64,000 nt of DNA from G963663615 sp963663615 (GCA_963663615.1 OY760517.1:1798001-1862000), one strand, 5' to 3'; shown: positions 7,995 to 17,328, counted from the first letter of the stretch. The notes: generated by a model from the letters alone, not told the origin. Numbers and translations: made by a program.

Positions 7995-10900
7995 TAAATC
8001 TTAGTGGAAATAATTTACTAAACATGCTTGCCGGCATGACTGAAAATCTGAAGAGAACTTCAATGAAAGATGGAGGAGTTGCTTCGGATTTTGCTGCTCT
8101 TCTTGGTGAAAATATTTCTGTTGATGATACTGGTGCAATTGACGCAAAAGAACTTAATTCACTTGTTGCACAAATACTGAATAATGAAGAATCGGGTGCA
8201 GAAAAAATTTCAACTGGTATATTGCGTAATTATCTAAAGTCACTGCTAAGTGATGATACCCCTATTATTGAAAACGAAAACAAAAAAAATGTTTTCATTT
8301 GCAAGTTTAAATGTGATGATGTTGAGATTACTCAAAAGATAAGTAGCCTGGAAGATGTTAAGAAGTTTGTTGCCGGAATGATAAAAGAAGTTCCGGTTAA
8401 TCAGGATATAGATTTATCATTAAAAAATAACCAGACAAACACGGACCTTCAGAAGTCGTTAATTAATGCTTCTAATGGAGATGATAATAAAATTCTTAAG
8501 AATTTAAATTCTCTTCTTGATATATGGAGTGAAGCAGAAAATCTTGATAATAATATTGCAATTAAACTTGCAAATAGTGAAGAAAAGATTGAAGTTGAAA
8601 TTATTGACTTGTCCGTTAAAACTCCAAAAGAAAGTGTGCCTGCAAATGAAAATGTAAAAGCATCCACAGAAAGTACAGTGAAATATACAAATACAAAGCA
8701 AGCAGTATTGGAGCAGTCTCACAAAATATTTTCCACTACACCTAAAACTGAATCAAATCCGCTTTCTTCAGTTAAAAATAGCATCGCCTCTCAAAACGCT
8801 GTAAAAAATACTTATGGAGTACTAAAGGAAAGCAGATCAGAAATAATTGAAGCTGAACAGGGCTTAAAGGAAGTTTTTGTTAAAAAAACAAATACAAACG
8901 AAATCGGGATTGAGGAAAAACAACTCAGTAAACCCATAAGCGAGAAATCTGATAATACTGATATTACTGAAAAAATAGTTTCTGGTGTTAAAAGTAAAGA
9001 AGCTGAAAAAGTTGAGTTAACTGCTGAAAACAAAAATTTAGAAACTAATCCTATAGAGGTAAATAGTGTAATCGTTTCTCAGTCTGCCAATACAGAAATT
9101 GAAAGTGAAGATTTTGTAGTTGATGATAAATCTGGCTCAAAAACACATAGCAAGGCAAATAGGGTTATTGTAAAGCAGGATATCGCAAACGAAATTGCTA
9201 CACCTAAAGTTAGTAAACAAGCAAATACTACTATAATCACCAATGAAAAAACTGTTACTTCGGAATACACACAAAACAATGAACAATCCGGTATCGAAAG
9301 TAAAACTAATTCGGACACCATTAAAGATAAAAGTGTAACAGACAAACCGGAAGCTAACGCTACTACTAATTCAGGTAATACAAAAGAGATTATTGCACAA
9401 ACTGAGATAAAAACAGAAAAGCAAGACAGAAGTGTTGAGGCTAAAACTGAGATAAAAACAGCAACTCAAAACAGCACTACTGCTACTACAATTCCTGAAA
9501 ATATCAAGGAACAGGTGAAAAACACTTCCAACGAAAATAAGGAAGGGGTTTTTGTTTTAAGGGAACAGACTGTAAAATCTTCTTCACCTGAAACCTTTGA
9601 TCAGAAAACTGTAATAAAATCTGCTACTAATGAACAGAAACCTGTTACTAAGAGTGTAGATGTTCAGCAAAAAACTGAAATTGAAAAGCAGGATATTGTA
9701 GCTGAAAGTGTTAATACTAAAGAAAATATTACAGTCAAGGGAGAACCTGTTAAAGAAGTAGTTTCAAATAACAATGTTAAAACTACTCCTTTAGTTAGTA
9801 ATCAAATTCCTTCTAAAAACGATGAAAATATAACTTCTGTTAAGGAATCTGATCAGACTCAACAAGAAGTTCAAAATAATACTAATGATATAAAGATTAC
9901 TCAATCTGTTAAGCATACTGTAGCAGATGATGGAATAGTTGGTACAAAACAGAAAATTAATACTCCTAAAACAAATAGTGTTGAAATTGAAACTTCTAAT
10001 AAGCAAAGTGTTAAAACTCCTGCTCAAAATGAAGTATCTGTGGTTAATAGTAACGAAGAAGTGAAATTAACAACTGGTAAAAGTAATAATGAACCTAACA
10101 GCAAAAAGACTCCTGAAATTGATAACTCAAATGCCAAAACTGAAATTGTAAATAAAGCGTCAGCTTCTAAACAAGAAAGTGTATCGATACAGCAGGAACC
10201 TAAATTTACCACTAATGAAAGCGTAAAAGTAGAGAATACCAGTTATGGTGCAACTATTAAAGAAACTGGTAAAAACGACAATATAGGCAGACCTGAACTA
10301 AATCAGACACAAATAAAAGTGAGTCCAAAAGAACAAGTTAAAGTTGATACTATTCCTCAGCAGAAAACTGTTCCCAAGGAAGTAGCAGAAGTTGTTAAAA
10401 CAGATATTAGTAATGAAACCAAAAAAGTATTACCTAAAGAAGATAATGTTGCAGCTAGAAAATTATTTACTCCTAAAACCATTGATGACTTTAAGAGTAG
10501 TATTATAAAAAATACAGCTGCCGAAAATTATCCCATTAAAGATTTAGGTTTTACCAGGGGAAAAAATACATTTAGAACTAATGCGAAAATTAGCTTAGAT
10601 TTTATAAAACCTGAAGTTCAGACAATTAAAGTAAATGGAAACAAATCCAAATTAAATACAAAAATTGCTTTGGCAACTACCAATGCAGAAAACAACAATA
10701 CAAGGAAAGAATCCTTTGATATAAAGATTAGCTTCAATAAAGGTTCGGAAGATGTAAAAGTAGAAAGTGAAAATAAAATTACGATCAAAAACTCTGGTAA
10801 AAAAGTTAAAGTATCACCAGAAACTTTAAAGAGTATTGCTAAACAACAAACCTCTAAAATGGAAGCTGATATTCCGGAAGTTAGAAAATCGGCTAATACA

Positions 10901-12223
10901 ATTAAAGACAGTATTTCAAAACTAAATGAAATTAGCAATAACTTTAATAGTGAACCTATTAAACGGAAGTTCAATGAAAAACTTGTACCCAAATTAGAGG
11001 ATATGCTTAGAAATAAACCATTGGATAAAAAAGAAAATATTAGTATTGATAAAGAAACTGTTAAATCAGAATTAAATAAATCAGAAAATCCTGAATTAAG
11101 AAAAGTAGCAAAAACATTAGAAAAGACTGAAAAACCTGTTAAAATAATATTTGAGCCGAAAGAGACAACGGGAATCAGTGATTCTGTCAAAAACAAATTT
11201 GTTTCCGATAACAAATTGAACAGAGTAGAAAACAAGGTAAATGTTGGGAATGAAAATTCCTACTCGAAAGTTGAATTAAAAGAAACAGGTAAAGAAATTG
11301 AAGTAAGAATTCAGGATGATAAAATTGCAAAAGAAGTTGTAAACAAAATACCTGATTTAAAAACAAAAGTTAAAGCCCATGATCAACTTAAAAGTGGAAA
11401 AGAAGTTGTTGTTGAAGTGAAAATTGAAAGTGTTGAATCTTCAACAGTTGTTGATAAACAGCCAATTCATGAAGTTGTTAAACCTTCAAGTCAGCCACAT
11501 AAAACAGTTCAAAGCTCAAATGAAGCAACTGTTCTGGAGAAGAGTAGTGGTGATGAAGAAAATAAAGTTCAGGGAAAAAATGAGAATAATAATGATCGCT
11601 CATTAAATTCGAATCAAAATAGTAGTGCAACAATTGAATCAAAGAATCATACACATTCGGTATCAGCTTTAGAAGAAGAGGTAAGAAAAGAAAGTAATAA
11701 TACCTCAGATAAAACTGCGGAACAAACTGTTAGAGATGTAAGCGATATAAAAAATGATACCAAAATACCGGAAAAGGTAAATATTGAGTCAAATCCACAA
11801 TTTAAAACTCACAGATTTACTGATAAAATTAAAATTATAAAAGAAATATCACAATATATAGAAAGCAAGAGCAAGGATGAGCTTGTAATTCAGATTACTC
11901 CAGAGAATCTAGGAAAGGTAAGGATCGCCTTAAAGACCGGACCAGATCAACTGCAAGCACGTATTGAAGTTGAATCGGATCAGGTTAAAAACATGATTGA
12001 AACTAATTTGGATAACCTTAAGCAGAATTTACAGAATCAGGGTCAAACGCCAACTAATATTCAGGTAGCACTTGCCGAGAGTCAGAATAAACAGAATAAC
12101 AGATTGGCTCAGGAAAGGAAGAAGAATGAAGCAAAAGCTGGCACTGATATTGATAATATTAAAGATGAAGATTCTGAAAACAAGAAAACTTTAGGTTACA
12201 ATACTTATGAATTCACAGTATAG
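7991..12223 (+). CDS. fliK: Flagellar hook-length control protein FliK, greatly enlarged (1410 aa)
   Basis: FliK measures the hook and switches export specificity through FlhB. The family signature is at the C-terminus (about residues 1277-1370): DELVIQITPENLGKVRIALK and the segment ending QGQTPTNIQVALAESQ, the FlhB-interacting domain. The preceding 1,200 residues are Lys/Glu/Thr/Asn/Ser-rich, almost free of aromatic residues and presumably disordered, with short internal repeats such as TEIKT (bases about 9399-9470). Salmonella FliK is 405 residues, so this is more than three times larger. Frame is open throughout and ends normally; base composition equals that of neighbours, so no sign of recent insertion. 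The N-terminus overlaps the motE-like gene by four bases. Confidence 0.92.
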   Translation: MINLSGNNLLNMLAGMTENLKRTSMKDGGVASDFAALLGENISVDDTGAIDAKELNSLVAQILNNEESGAEKISTGILRNYLKSLLSDDTPIIENENKKNVFICKFKCDDVEITQKISSLEDVKKFVAGMIKEVPVNQDIDLSLKNNQTNTDLQKSLINASNGDDNKILKNLNSLLDIWSEAENLDNNIAIKLANSEEKIEVEIIDLSVKTPKESVPANENVKASTESTVKYTNTKQAVLEQSHKIFSTTPKTESNPLSSVKNSIASQNAVKNTYGVLKESRSEIIEAEQGLKEVFVKKTNTNEIGIEEKQLSKPISEKSDNTDITEKIVSGVKSKEAEKVELTAENKNLETNPIEVNSVIVSQSANTEIESEDFVVDDKSGSKTHSKANRVIVKQDIANEIATPKVSKQANTTIITNEKTVTSEYTQNNEQSGIESKTNSDTIKDKSVTDKPEANATTNSGNTKEIIAQTEIKTEKQDRSVEAKTEIKTATQNSTTATTIPENIKEQVKNTSNENKEGVFVLREQTVKSSSPETFDQKTVIKSATNEQKPVTKSVDVQQKTEIEKQDIVAESVNTKENITVKGEPVKEVVSNNNVKTTPLVSNQIPSKNDENITSVKESDQTQQEVQNNTNDIKITQSVKHTVADDGIVGTKQKINTPKTNSVEIETSNKQSVKTPAQNEVSVVNSNEEVKLTTGKSNNEPNSKKTPEIDNSNAKTEIVNKASASKQESVSIQQEPKFTTNESVKVENTSYGATIKETGKNDNIGRPELNQTQIKVSPKEQVKVDTIPQQKTVPKEVAEVVKTDISNETKKVLPKEDNVAARKLFTPKTIDDFKSSIIKNTAAENYPIKDLGFTRGKNTFRTNAKISLDFIKPEVQTIKVNGNKSKLNTKIALATTNAENNNTRKESFDIKISFNKGSEDVKVESENKITIKNSGKKVKVSPETLKSIAKQQTSKMEADIPEVRKSANTIKDSISKLNEISNNFNSEPIKRKFNEKLVPKLEDMLRNKPLDKKENISIDKETVKSELNKSENPELRKVAKTLEKTEKPVKIIFEPKETTGISDSVKNKFVSDNKLNRVENKVNVGNENSYSKVELKETGKEIEVRIQDDKIAKEVVNKIPDLKTKVKAHDQLKSGKEVVVEVKIESVESSTVVDKQPIHEVVKPSSQPHKTVQSSNEATVLEKSSGDEENKVQGKNENNNDRSLNSNQNSSATIESKNHTHSVSALEEEVRKESNNTSDKTAEQTVRDVSDIKNDTKIPEKVNIESNPQFKTHRFTDKIKIIKEISQYIESKSKDELVIQITPENLGKVRIALKTGPDQLQARIEVESDQVKNMIETNLDNLKQNLQNQGQTPTNIQVALAESQNKQNNRLAQERKKNEAKAGTDIDNIKDEDSENKKTLGYNTYEFTV

Positions 12224-12231
12224 GTAAAAAA

Positions 12232-12912
12232 ATGGTTGATGCAGTTAATAGTAGTGGTTCTTACAATACAGGCACCGGAAACAGTGCTCTTGGTAAAGAC
12301 GATTTTATGAAATTGCTGCTTACACAGATGAAATATCAAGATCCGTTAGAACCTCTTGATAGTTCGGAATATGCAGCACAGTTAGCAAATTTTTCTTCTC
12401 TTGAACAAATGCAAAATATGAATGACATGCTTAGTCAGAGTATAGATGCGAATTATTATCTTACTCAGTCTATAAATAATACTATGTCAGCAACACTAAT
12501 CGGCAAGGACGTTAAGCTTTCTGGAAACGACATAATATATCAGGGGCAAGATGAAATTGGTTTTGGTTACACATTACCAGCAGATGCAGCATCTGTTGAG
12601 GTGAAAATTTATAATAAAAATGGTACATTGGTAAAAGAATTTGAAAATGTTGAAAAAAATGCTGGAGAGCATAAACTTTTATGGGACTTTACCGATAATA
12701 ATGGTAGTAATTTACAAGAAGGTAATTACACCTTTGAAATAACGGCAAAATCTTATAAAGGAGATAAATTGAAAATAGAATCCTACAAATATGGTACTAT
12801 CGATGGAATTAAATTTGGCGATAGTGGAACGATGATGGTTGTAGGAGACGTTAAATACTTATTATCTGACATTATGGAAATTGTAAACTCTGATAACTCA
12901 TCAGATGGATAA
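12232..12912 (+). CDS. flgD: Flagellar hook-capping protein FlgD
   Basis: FlgD is the scaffold that caps the growing hook so FlgE can polymerise. The 226-residue protein has the classic N-terminal FlgD motif, LGKDDFMKLLLTQMKYQDPL followed by SSEYAAQLANFSSLEQM, then a C-terminal beta domain with the FlgD Ig-like repeat around KNAGEHKLLWDFTDNNGSNL. It sits between fliK and flgE, the standard hook-gene order. Eight bases separate it from fliK. Confidence 0.96.
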   Translation: MVDAVNSSGSYNTGTGNSALGKDDFMKLLLTQMKYQDPLEPLDSSEYAAQLANFSSLEQMQNMNDMLSQSIDANYYLTQSINNTMSATLIGKDVKLSGNDIIYQGQDEIGFGYTLPADAASVEVKIYNKNGTLVKEFENVEKNAGEHKLLWDFTDNNGSNLQEGNYTFEITAKSYKGDKLKIESYKYGTIDGIKFGDSGTMMVVGDVKYLLSDIMEIVNSDNSSDG

Positions 12913-12917
12913 TCAAT

Positions 12918-13295
12918 ATGGCTGAAATCAATGGCATAAAAGTACCTTTCAAACCGATTGTAACTGACAATACAATGCCAGGCAGATCAATGCCGGGTAT
13001 ATCAAAAAGTTTTGAATCGGTTTTTCAACAGGAATTGGAAAAATTAAAATTTTCCAATCATGCCCAGAAACGCCTTGAATCAAGGAATATAAAGTTTTCT
13101 GAAGGCGAAATGAATAAGATATATGCTGCCGTTGAAAAAGCAAAAGCGAAAGGTTCCAAGGATTCACTGGTATTGATGAATGATACAGCATTAATAATAA
13201 ATATTCCTAATAAAACTGTAGTAACTGCAATGCCTGTTGAGAATAATGACGAAAATGTATTTACTAATATCGACAGTGTAGTAATATCAAAATAG
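12918..13295 (+). CDS. Small flagellar operon protein (TIGR02530-type), possible DUF of hook operon
   Basis: The 125-residue protein matches the family often annotated as 'flagellar operon protein' (TIGR02530), found next to flgD and flgE in Bacillus, spirochaete and other clusters. Hallmarks are FSNHAQKRLESRNIKFSE, then the KAKAKGSKDSLVLM segment and IINIPNKTVVTAM near the C-terminus. Its molecular role is not established; the position suggests hook assembly. It is five bases after flgD and is the last gene before the structured flgE leader. Confidence 0.85.
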   Translation: MAEINGIKVPFKPIVTDNTMPGRSMPGISKSFESVFQQELEKLKFSNHAQKRLESRNIKFSEGEMNKIYAAVEKAKAKGSKDSLVLMNDTALIINIPNKTVVTAMPVENNDENVFTNIDSVVISK

Positions 13296-13343
13296 AATTA
13301 AAGTTTTACAAATAAATAGAAAATAATAAGAATGTTAAATATT

Positions 13344-13425
13344 GGAGCGGGACCTTTCAAGGACGCTCCGGATCCGGTGGACTGACTGAAACCGGGTCAA
13401 AAATTGAATAATCCTTTGGGAGGTT
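13344..13425 (+). promoter_or_regulatory. Structured GC-rich 5' leader of flgE with a potential ribosome-site sequestering element
   Basis: Between the previous gene and flgE there is a compact, GC-rich block in AT-rich surroundings. Hairpin 1: GGAGCG (13344-13349) pairs with CGCTCC (13364-13369), with an inner CCT/AGG helix closing a TTCA loop. Hairpin 2: GATCCGGT (13371-13378) pairs with ACCGGGTC (13391-13398) around a 12-base loop. No U-tract follows, so it is not a terminator. The segment GACCTTTC (13351-13358) can pair with the flgE Shine-Dalgarno region GGGAGGTT (13418-13425) over eight positions, three of them G-U. GGA motifs occur in hairpin 1, at the start of loop 2 and at the Shine-Dalgarno. 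I match it to no known riboswitch. Confidence 0.6.
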
Positions 13426-13428
13426 AAC

Positions 13429-15117
13429 ATGGCACTATTAAATAGCCTTTACTCCGGTATATCCGGAATACGTAGTCATCAGACAATGTTAGACGTTATT
13501 GGTAATAACGTAGCTAATGCCAACACAATCGGTTTTAAAAGCTCAAGAATAACTTTTGCCGATACCTTCAATCAGCTTGTTAAAGCTGGAACAAACCCAA
13601 CAGATTCTGCAGGTGGTACTAATTCTTTCCAGGTTGGTCTTGGTGTGAAAACCAGTACTATTGATCGTAACTGGGCTCAGGGTACTTTTGATCAGACTGG
13701 TAGAATAACTGACCTTGCTCTTCAGGGTCCTGGTCTTTTCGTACTAAAAAGTAATGGACAAAATGTTTACTCAAGAGCTGGTGCCTTTGTCTTTGATCAG
13801 GATGGTAAGCTTGTTAATTCGCAGAATGGTGCCATTGTACAGGGTAAAGTAGCTAGTTCAGATGGTATAATACCTCCGGGAAATAACCTTGAAGATATAC
13901 AAATCGATACAACGATGAAACTTCCTGCAGTTGCAACTTCATATATGAAATGGGGTGGTAACCTTGATTCTGATTCAACTGTTACAAGATCTGAAGATGT
14001 TGAAATGAAAGGTAACATACAGTTCTCTGATTCTGATGGTGATGGCTTGGCAGATGCAACTAAAACTGTTGATGTATATAACAAATATGGTGAAGCATAC
14101 GAACTTACATTAACATTTACTGAAACGGCAGCTGGATCAGGTCAATATAACGTATCATGGTCGATGCCAGATGTTGATGGTGGAACTAATCAGCAGACTG
14201 GTACCATTGGTGTTCCAATTGAGTTTAATGATGGGTCTCATCCAACCGCTCCATTTGAACTAACTGATGCAAGTAAAACTGCTCTTCAGTTCAACATCAC
14301 ACAGAACCAGCCAGATTATCTTAACTTTGATATTGATGCAAGTGCATTAACTCATAATACAAATGAAGCTGATTCAGTTAGTTTCCTAGCTGATGAAGGC
14401 AGGGAAGCTACTAAAGTTAGTGGTACAATGACAGTTTATGATTCACTTGGAAACGAACATGAAATTACTGTTGAATTTACCAAATCAGAAGAAAACAACG
14501 AATGGTTCTGGAAAACAACAGTTCCAGGTGAAAGTACTGCTGATGGTGAAACAATAAATAAGTATGGTGCAATAACTTTTAATTCTGATGGTTCGCTTGA
14601 TGAAACAAACTATGCAACCTTATTGGATATTGATTTTACTCCAAGAGGTGGTGGTGATCCTGTTACAATAAATGTTGACCTTGGTAAAGACTTTGACGGT
14701 TTAACCCAGCTTAACGGTAGTAGCGTAGTTTCAGGTATTACACAGGATGGAGCTCCTCCAGCATCTTTAACAAACCTTAATATTGATGAATATGGTAACA
14801 TTGAAGGTGTATTTTCAAATGGTAAATCAAAAACATTAGCTCAGATAATGGTAGCAAGCTTCAAAAATAGAAGTGGTTTGGTTAGTATTGGTGATAGCAT
14901 GTACACCCCAAGAGCCAACTCAGGTGAACCACTATTTGGTGCTCCGGGTGAAGAAACTTCAACTACTATTCAATCAGGTGCTTTGGAACAATCAAACGTA
15001 GATTTGTCTGACGAATTTACAAAAATGATTATTGCTCAGCGTGGATTCCAAGCAAACTCAAGAGTAGTAACAACCTCCGATAATATCCTTCAGGAAATAA
15101 CCAATCTTGTTCGATAA
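13429..15117 (+). CDS. flgE: Flagellar hook protein FlgE
   Basis: FlgE forms the hook, the universal joint between rod and filament. It opens with ALLNSLYSGISGIRSHQ and VIGNNVANANTIGFKSSR, the rod/hook N-terminal D0 motif, and closes with a C-terminal D0 helix containing QSNVDLSDEFTKMIIAQRGF. At 562 residues it exceeds the Salmonella protein (403); extra length lies in the beta-rich middle domains, which face the exterior. A strong GGGAGG Shine-Dalgarno precedes the ATG. Its leader is structured, and a rho-independent terminator follows 24 bases after the stop, so flgE ends the first operon and may be separately regulated. Confidence 0.97.
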   Translation: MALLNSLYSGISGIRSHQTMLDVIGNNVANANTIGFKSSRITFADTFNQLVKAGTNPTDSAGGTNSFQVGLGVKTSTIDRNWAQGTFDQTGRITDLALQGPGLFVLKSNGQNVYSRAGAFVFDQDGKLVNSQNGAIVQGKVASSDGIIPPGNNLEDIQIDTTMKLPAVATSYMKWGGNLDSDSTVTRSEDVEMKGNIQFSDSDGDGLADATKTVDVYNKYGEAYELTLTFTETAAGSGQYNVSWSMPDVDGGTNQQTGTIGVPIEFNDGSHPTAPFELTDASKTALQFNITQNQPDYLNFDIDASALTHNTNEADSVSFLADEGREATKVSGTMTVYDSLGNEHEITVEFTKSEENNEWFWKTTVPGESTADGETINKYGAITFNSDGSLDETNYATLLDIDFTPRGGGDPVTINVDLGKDFDGLTQLNGSSVVSGITQDGAPPASLTNLNIDEYGNIEGVFSNGKSKTLAQIMVASFKNRSGLVSIGDSMYTPRANSGEPLFGAPGEETSTTIQSGALEQSNVDLSDEFTKMIIAQRGFQANSRVVTTSDNILQEITNLVR

Positions 15118-15140
15118 TATTGACAGCATAAATTAAGATG

Positions 15141-15167
15141 AGGCAACCTTCATGGTTGCCTTTTTTT
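15141..15167 (+). terminator. Rho-independent terminator after flgE
   Basis: AGGCAACC (15141-15148) pairs perfectly with GGTTGCCT (15154-15161) around a five-base loop, followed by a run of seven T (15161-15167). It lies 24 bases after the flgE stop and separates the flgB-flgE unit from the fliL unit. Confidence 0.9.
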
Positions 15168-15243
15168 ATGCTATTGTGCAATATTAGCCATTCCATAACT
15201 TTAAATATTATTAAAAACTAAATAAACATTTCCGATTATATAA

Positions 15244-15260
15244 TGGCACATCAATTGCTT
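15244..15260 (+). promoter_or_regulatory. Sigma-54 promoter upstream of fliL
   Basis: TGGCAC at 15244-15249 and TTGCT at 15255-15259 give GG (15245-15246) and GC (15257-15258) at the required 12-base spacing. This is nearly the textbook RpoN consensus. It lies in the intergenic gap after the flgE terminator and about 33 bases before the fliL ATG, so the predicted start is near 15270. It should drive the fliL-to-flhG operon. Confidence 0.85.
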
Positions 15261-15292
15261 TTAGTTATTAAAAAACAAAATGGAATTTGTTT

Positions 15293-15910
15293 ATGGCGGA
15301 TAATAAACAGGAAAAGAAATCAGGAGGTATCAGTATCAAATCTTTAATAGTTGGAATACCTCTTTTTATAATTCAAGTATTTGCAGTTTACTATATTACT
15401 GCAAATGTTCTAATTAATAATCATGATATCAGTCCTGGCACAGATAAAGCAGTGAAACAAACTGAACATTCCGAAGGACATGATCAGCAGGATGGTGGTC
15501 ATGAAGTTGAAAGAGAAGAACATGGCGATTATGAAGGTGAAGAGTATAAACCTGAACAAAAGCTTGAAGATGAAAATGGTTATTACCAGCCACCTGTAAG
15601 TAATTTGGGCGAACATATATTTGCAATCGACGATATAATTGTTAATCCTGCTGGTACAAATGGCAAACGCCTATTGTTAACTTCAATAGGACTGGATGTA
15701 CCGAATGAAGTACAATTAGGTGAGCTTGAAAAGAAAGAAATATTGGTTAAAGATCTTATAGTATCCATTCTTTCGAGTAAAACTTTGGGAGAATTAAAGG
15801 ATACAGCAAAAAAAGATTCTCTTAAAAAAGAGATATCTACAAGTCTTGGTAAGTTGATTAGAAAAGTTAGAATTAATAGAGTTTACTTCAGTAAATATAT
15901 AATACAATAA
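15293..15910 (+). CDS. fliL: Flagellar basal body-associated protein FliL
   Basis: FliL is a single-pass inner-membrane protein that encircles the stator and supports torque. I start at ATG 15293 (MADNKQEKK); a TTG two codons earlier is less likely. One membrane segment spans about residues 16-40. A periplasmic linker of about 50 residues follows, unusually rich in Asp, Glu and His. The conserved domain begins at EHIFAIDDIIVNPAGTNGKR and continues to the LIRKVRINRVYFSKYIIQ end. It leads the operon and lies directly before fliM, a common pairing. Confidence 0.93.
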   Translation: MADNKQEKKSGGISIKSLIVGIPLFIIQVFAVYYITANVLINNHDISPGTDKAVKQTEHSEGHDQQDGGHEVEREEHGDYEGEEYKPEQKLEDENGYYQPPVSNLGEHIFAIDDIIVNPAGTNGKRLLLTSIGLDVPNEVQLGELEKKEILVKDLIVSILSSKTLGELKDTAKKDSLKKEISTSLGKLIRKVRINRVYFSKYIIQ

Positions 15911-15911
15911 T

Positions 15912-16886
15912 ATGGCAGAAGTATTATCACAACAAGAGATTGATGCGTTACTGAATAATGTTCAGAGCGGTGTTAGCGAACCAAATTCGGAGGTTGAAAG
16001 GGATGTTGTTCCGTTCGACTTTAGGTTACCTAACCGTATATCTAAAAATCAGTTACGTACATTAAGAAACATTCATGAAACTTTCGCAGAAAGCTTAAGT
16101 TCATTCCTTGTTTCAAAATTACAGAACATTGTGAATATTAGCGTTGCATCTGTTGATCAAATCTATTATTCCGAATATGTTCTTTCGGTTGCTAATCCGG
16201 CATGTTTATATACCTTCGACATTAAGGATACAGACATAAAAGGAATTTTGGAATTTGGATCCGATTTTGCATTATCTCTGGTTGATCTTTTACTTGGTGG
16301 TAATGGTGGTGATGTTCAGAAAAACAAGGTAATTACACCAATTGAGCAGAAAGTTCTGAATGTGGTTATTGAAAAGATTATGCAAGATCTGACTAAAGCC
16401 TGGCAAATGGTTGATAATTTTGTTTTTATGACTGACAGATTTGAAAGTGATATTGATTTTGCCCAGATTACATCTCAAAGTGAATCAGTGTTGCTTATTA
16501 CATTCGAAATTTCTATTGGTGATAAGTCTTATATTATGAACCTCTGTTTTGCAACGTTTGCTTTCGATACAGTGTTGCTAAAACTTTCAAGCCAAAGTTT
16601 TTCGAAGATACGTCCTGGAAAATATCAGGGTACAACCGCAAAAAATATAATTAAAACTAATCTTTACAAAGCCTACGTGCCAGTATCAGTTGAATTTGGT
16701 CGTTCCAGAATGAGTTTTAAGGAATTGCTAGACCTTCAAAAAGGTGATGTTATAAAGCTTGATAAAAAAGTAAGTGAAGAGTATCCAATTCAGATAAAAA
16801 ACAAGGTCCTTTTCCTTGGAAGAATTGGTGTGGTTAATAAGAAAAAGGCTGTTAAAATAACTCGTAAAGCTCTCAATCAGGAATAA
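15912..16886 (+). CDS. fliM: Flagellar motor switch protein FliM
   Basis: FliM is the C-ring subunit that binds phosphorylated CheY and sets rotation direction. The 324-residue protein opens with the CheY-binding motif LSQQEIDALL, followed by PFDFRLPNRISKNQLRTL, the middle CheC-like domain with DLLLGGNGGD, and the C-terminal SpoA domain shared with FliN (SRMSFKELLDLQKGDVIKLD). Spacing of two bases from fliL and 14 bases to fliN supports one transcript. Confidence 0.97.
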   Translation: MAEVLSQQEIDALLNNVQSGVSEPNSEVERDVVPFDFRLPNRISKNQLRTLRNIHETFAESLSSFLVSKLQNIVNISVASVDQIYYSEYVLSVANPACLYTFDIKDTDIKGILEFGSDFALSLVDLLLGGNGGDVQKNKVITPIEQKVLNVVIEKIMQDLTKAWQMVDNFVFMTDRFESDIDFAQITSQSESVLLITFEISIGDKSYIMNLCFATFAFDTVLLKLSSQSFSKIRPGKYQGTTAKNIIKTNLYKAYVPVSVEFGRSRMSFKELLDLQKGDVIKLDKKVSEEYPIQIKNKVLFLGRIGVVNKKKAVKITRKALNQE

Positions 16887-16899
16887 CAAGAGTATTATC

Positions 16900-17328
16900 A
16901 TGGAAGAAAATCAAAATAACGAAAACAATGAAATAAATGATTTGCCAGAAGAACCTATAGAAGAAGTTGCTGATTTTACAGGTGGTGGTGAAGATGATAA
17001 ACCATTAGTTGGTAATGTAGCTGATTTTGACGAGTTTGAAGAAACTTTCAACCAGTCTGGTGGTGCGATTGAGAAATTGGAATATCTAAATGATCTTCAG
17101 CTAAACGTTTATATAGAGCTTGGAAGAACTCAAATGCAGATTAAAGATATTCTTGAGCTTGAAAGAGGTTATGTAATTGAACTTGATAAACTTGCCAGTG
17201 AACCTGTTGATATTTTTGTTAATAACAAAAAAATTGCAGAAGGAGAAGTGGTGGTTATCGATAAGCATTTTGGTATAAGGATTGTAAATCTTGTTGATGC
17301 TGACAAACGAGCTAAAGGTTTATTTTAG
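16900..17328 (+). CDS. fliN: Flagellar motor switch protein FliN
   Basis: FliN builds the base of the C-ring and docks FliH. The first 60 residues are acidic and probably unstructured; residues about 65-142 form the SpoA domain: LNVYIELGRTQMQIKDILEL, ERGYVIELDKLASEPVDIFV and FGIRIVNLV. Length (142) is typical of the non-fused FliN. It lies between fliM and fliO. Confidence 0.95.
   Translation: MEENQNNENNEINDLPEEPIEEVADFTGGGEDDKPLVGNVADFDEFEETFNQSGGAIEKLEYLNDLQLNVYIELGRTQMQIKDILELERGYVIELDKLASEPVDIFVNNKKIAEGEVVVIDKHFGIRIVNLVDADKRAKGLF

Noticed and set aside
10618..11235. A 205-codon open frame on the minus strand inside fliK
   Set aside because: It is antisense to low-complexity Lys/Glu-rich fliK sequence, which yields long Leu/Phe/Ser-rich mirror frames; no ribosome site or family.
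13344..13398. c-di-GMP (GEMM) riboswitch before flgE
   Set aside because: The location is attractive, but the GAAA tetraloop, its receptor and the conserved core of class I or II aptamers are not present; I can support only a structured leader.
13376..13398. Hammerhead ribozyme core (CTGA...GAAAC) in the flgE leader
   Set aside because: CTGA and GAAAC occur but without the stem II between them or a proper cleavage helix arrangement.
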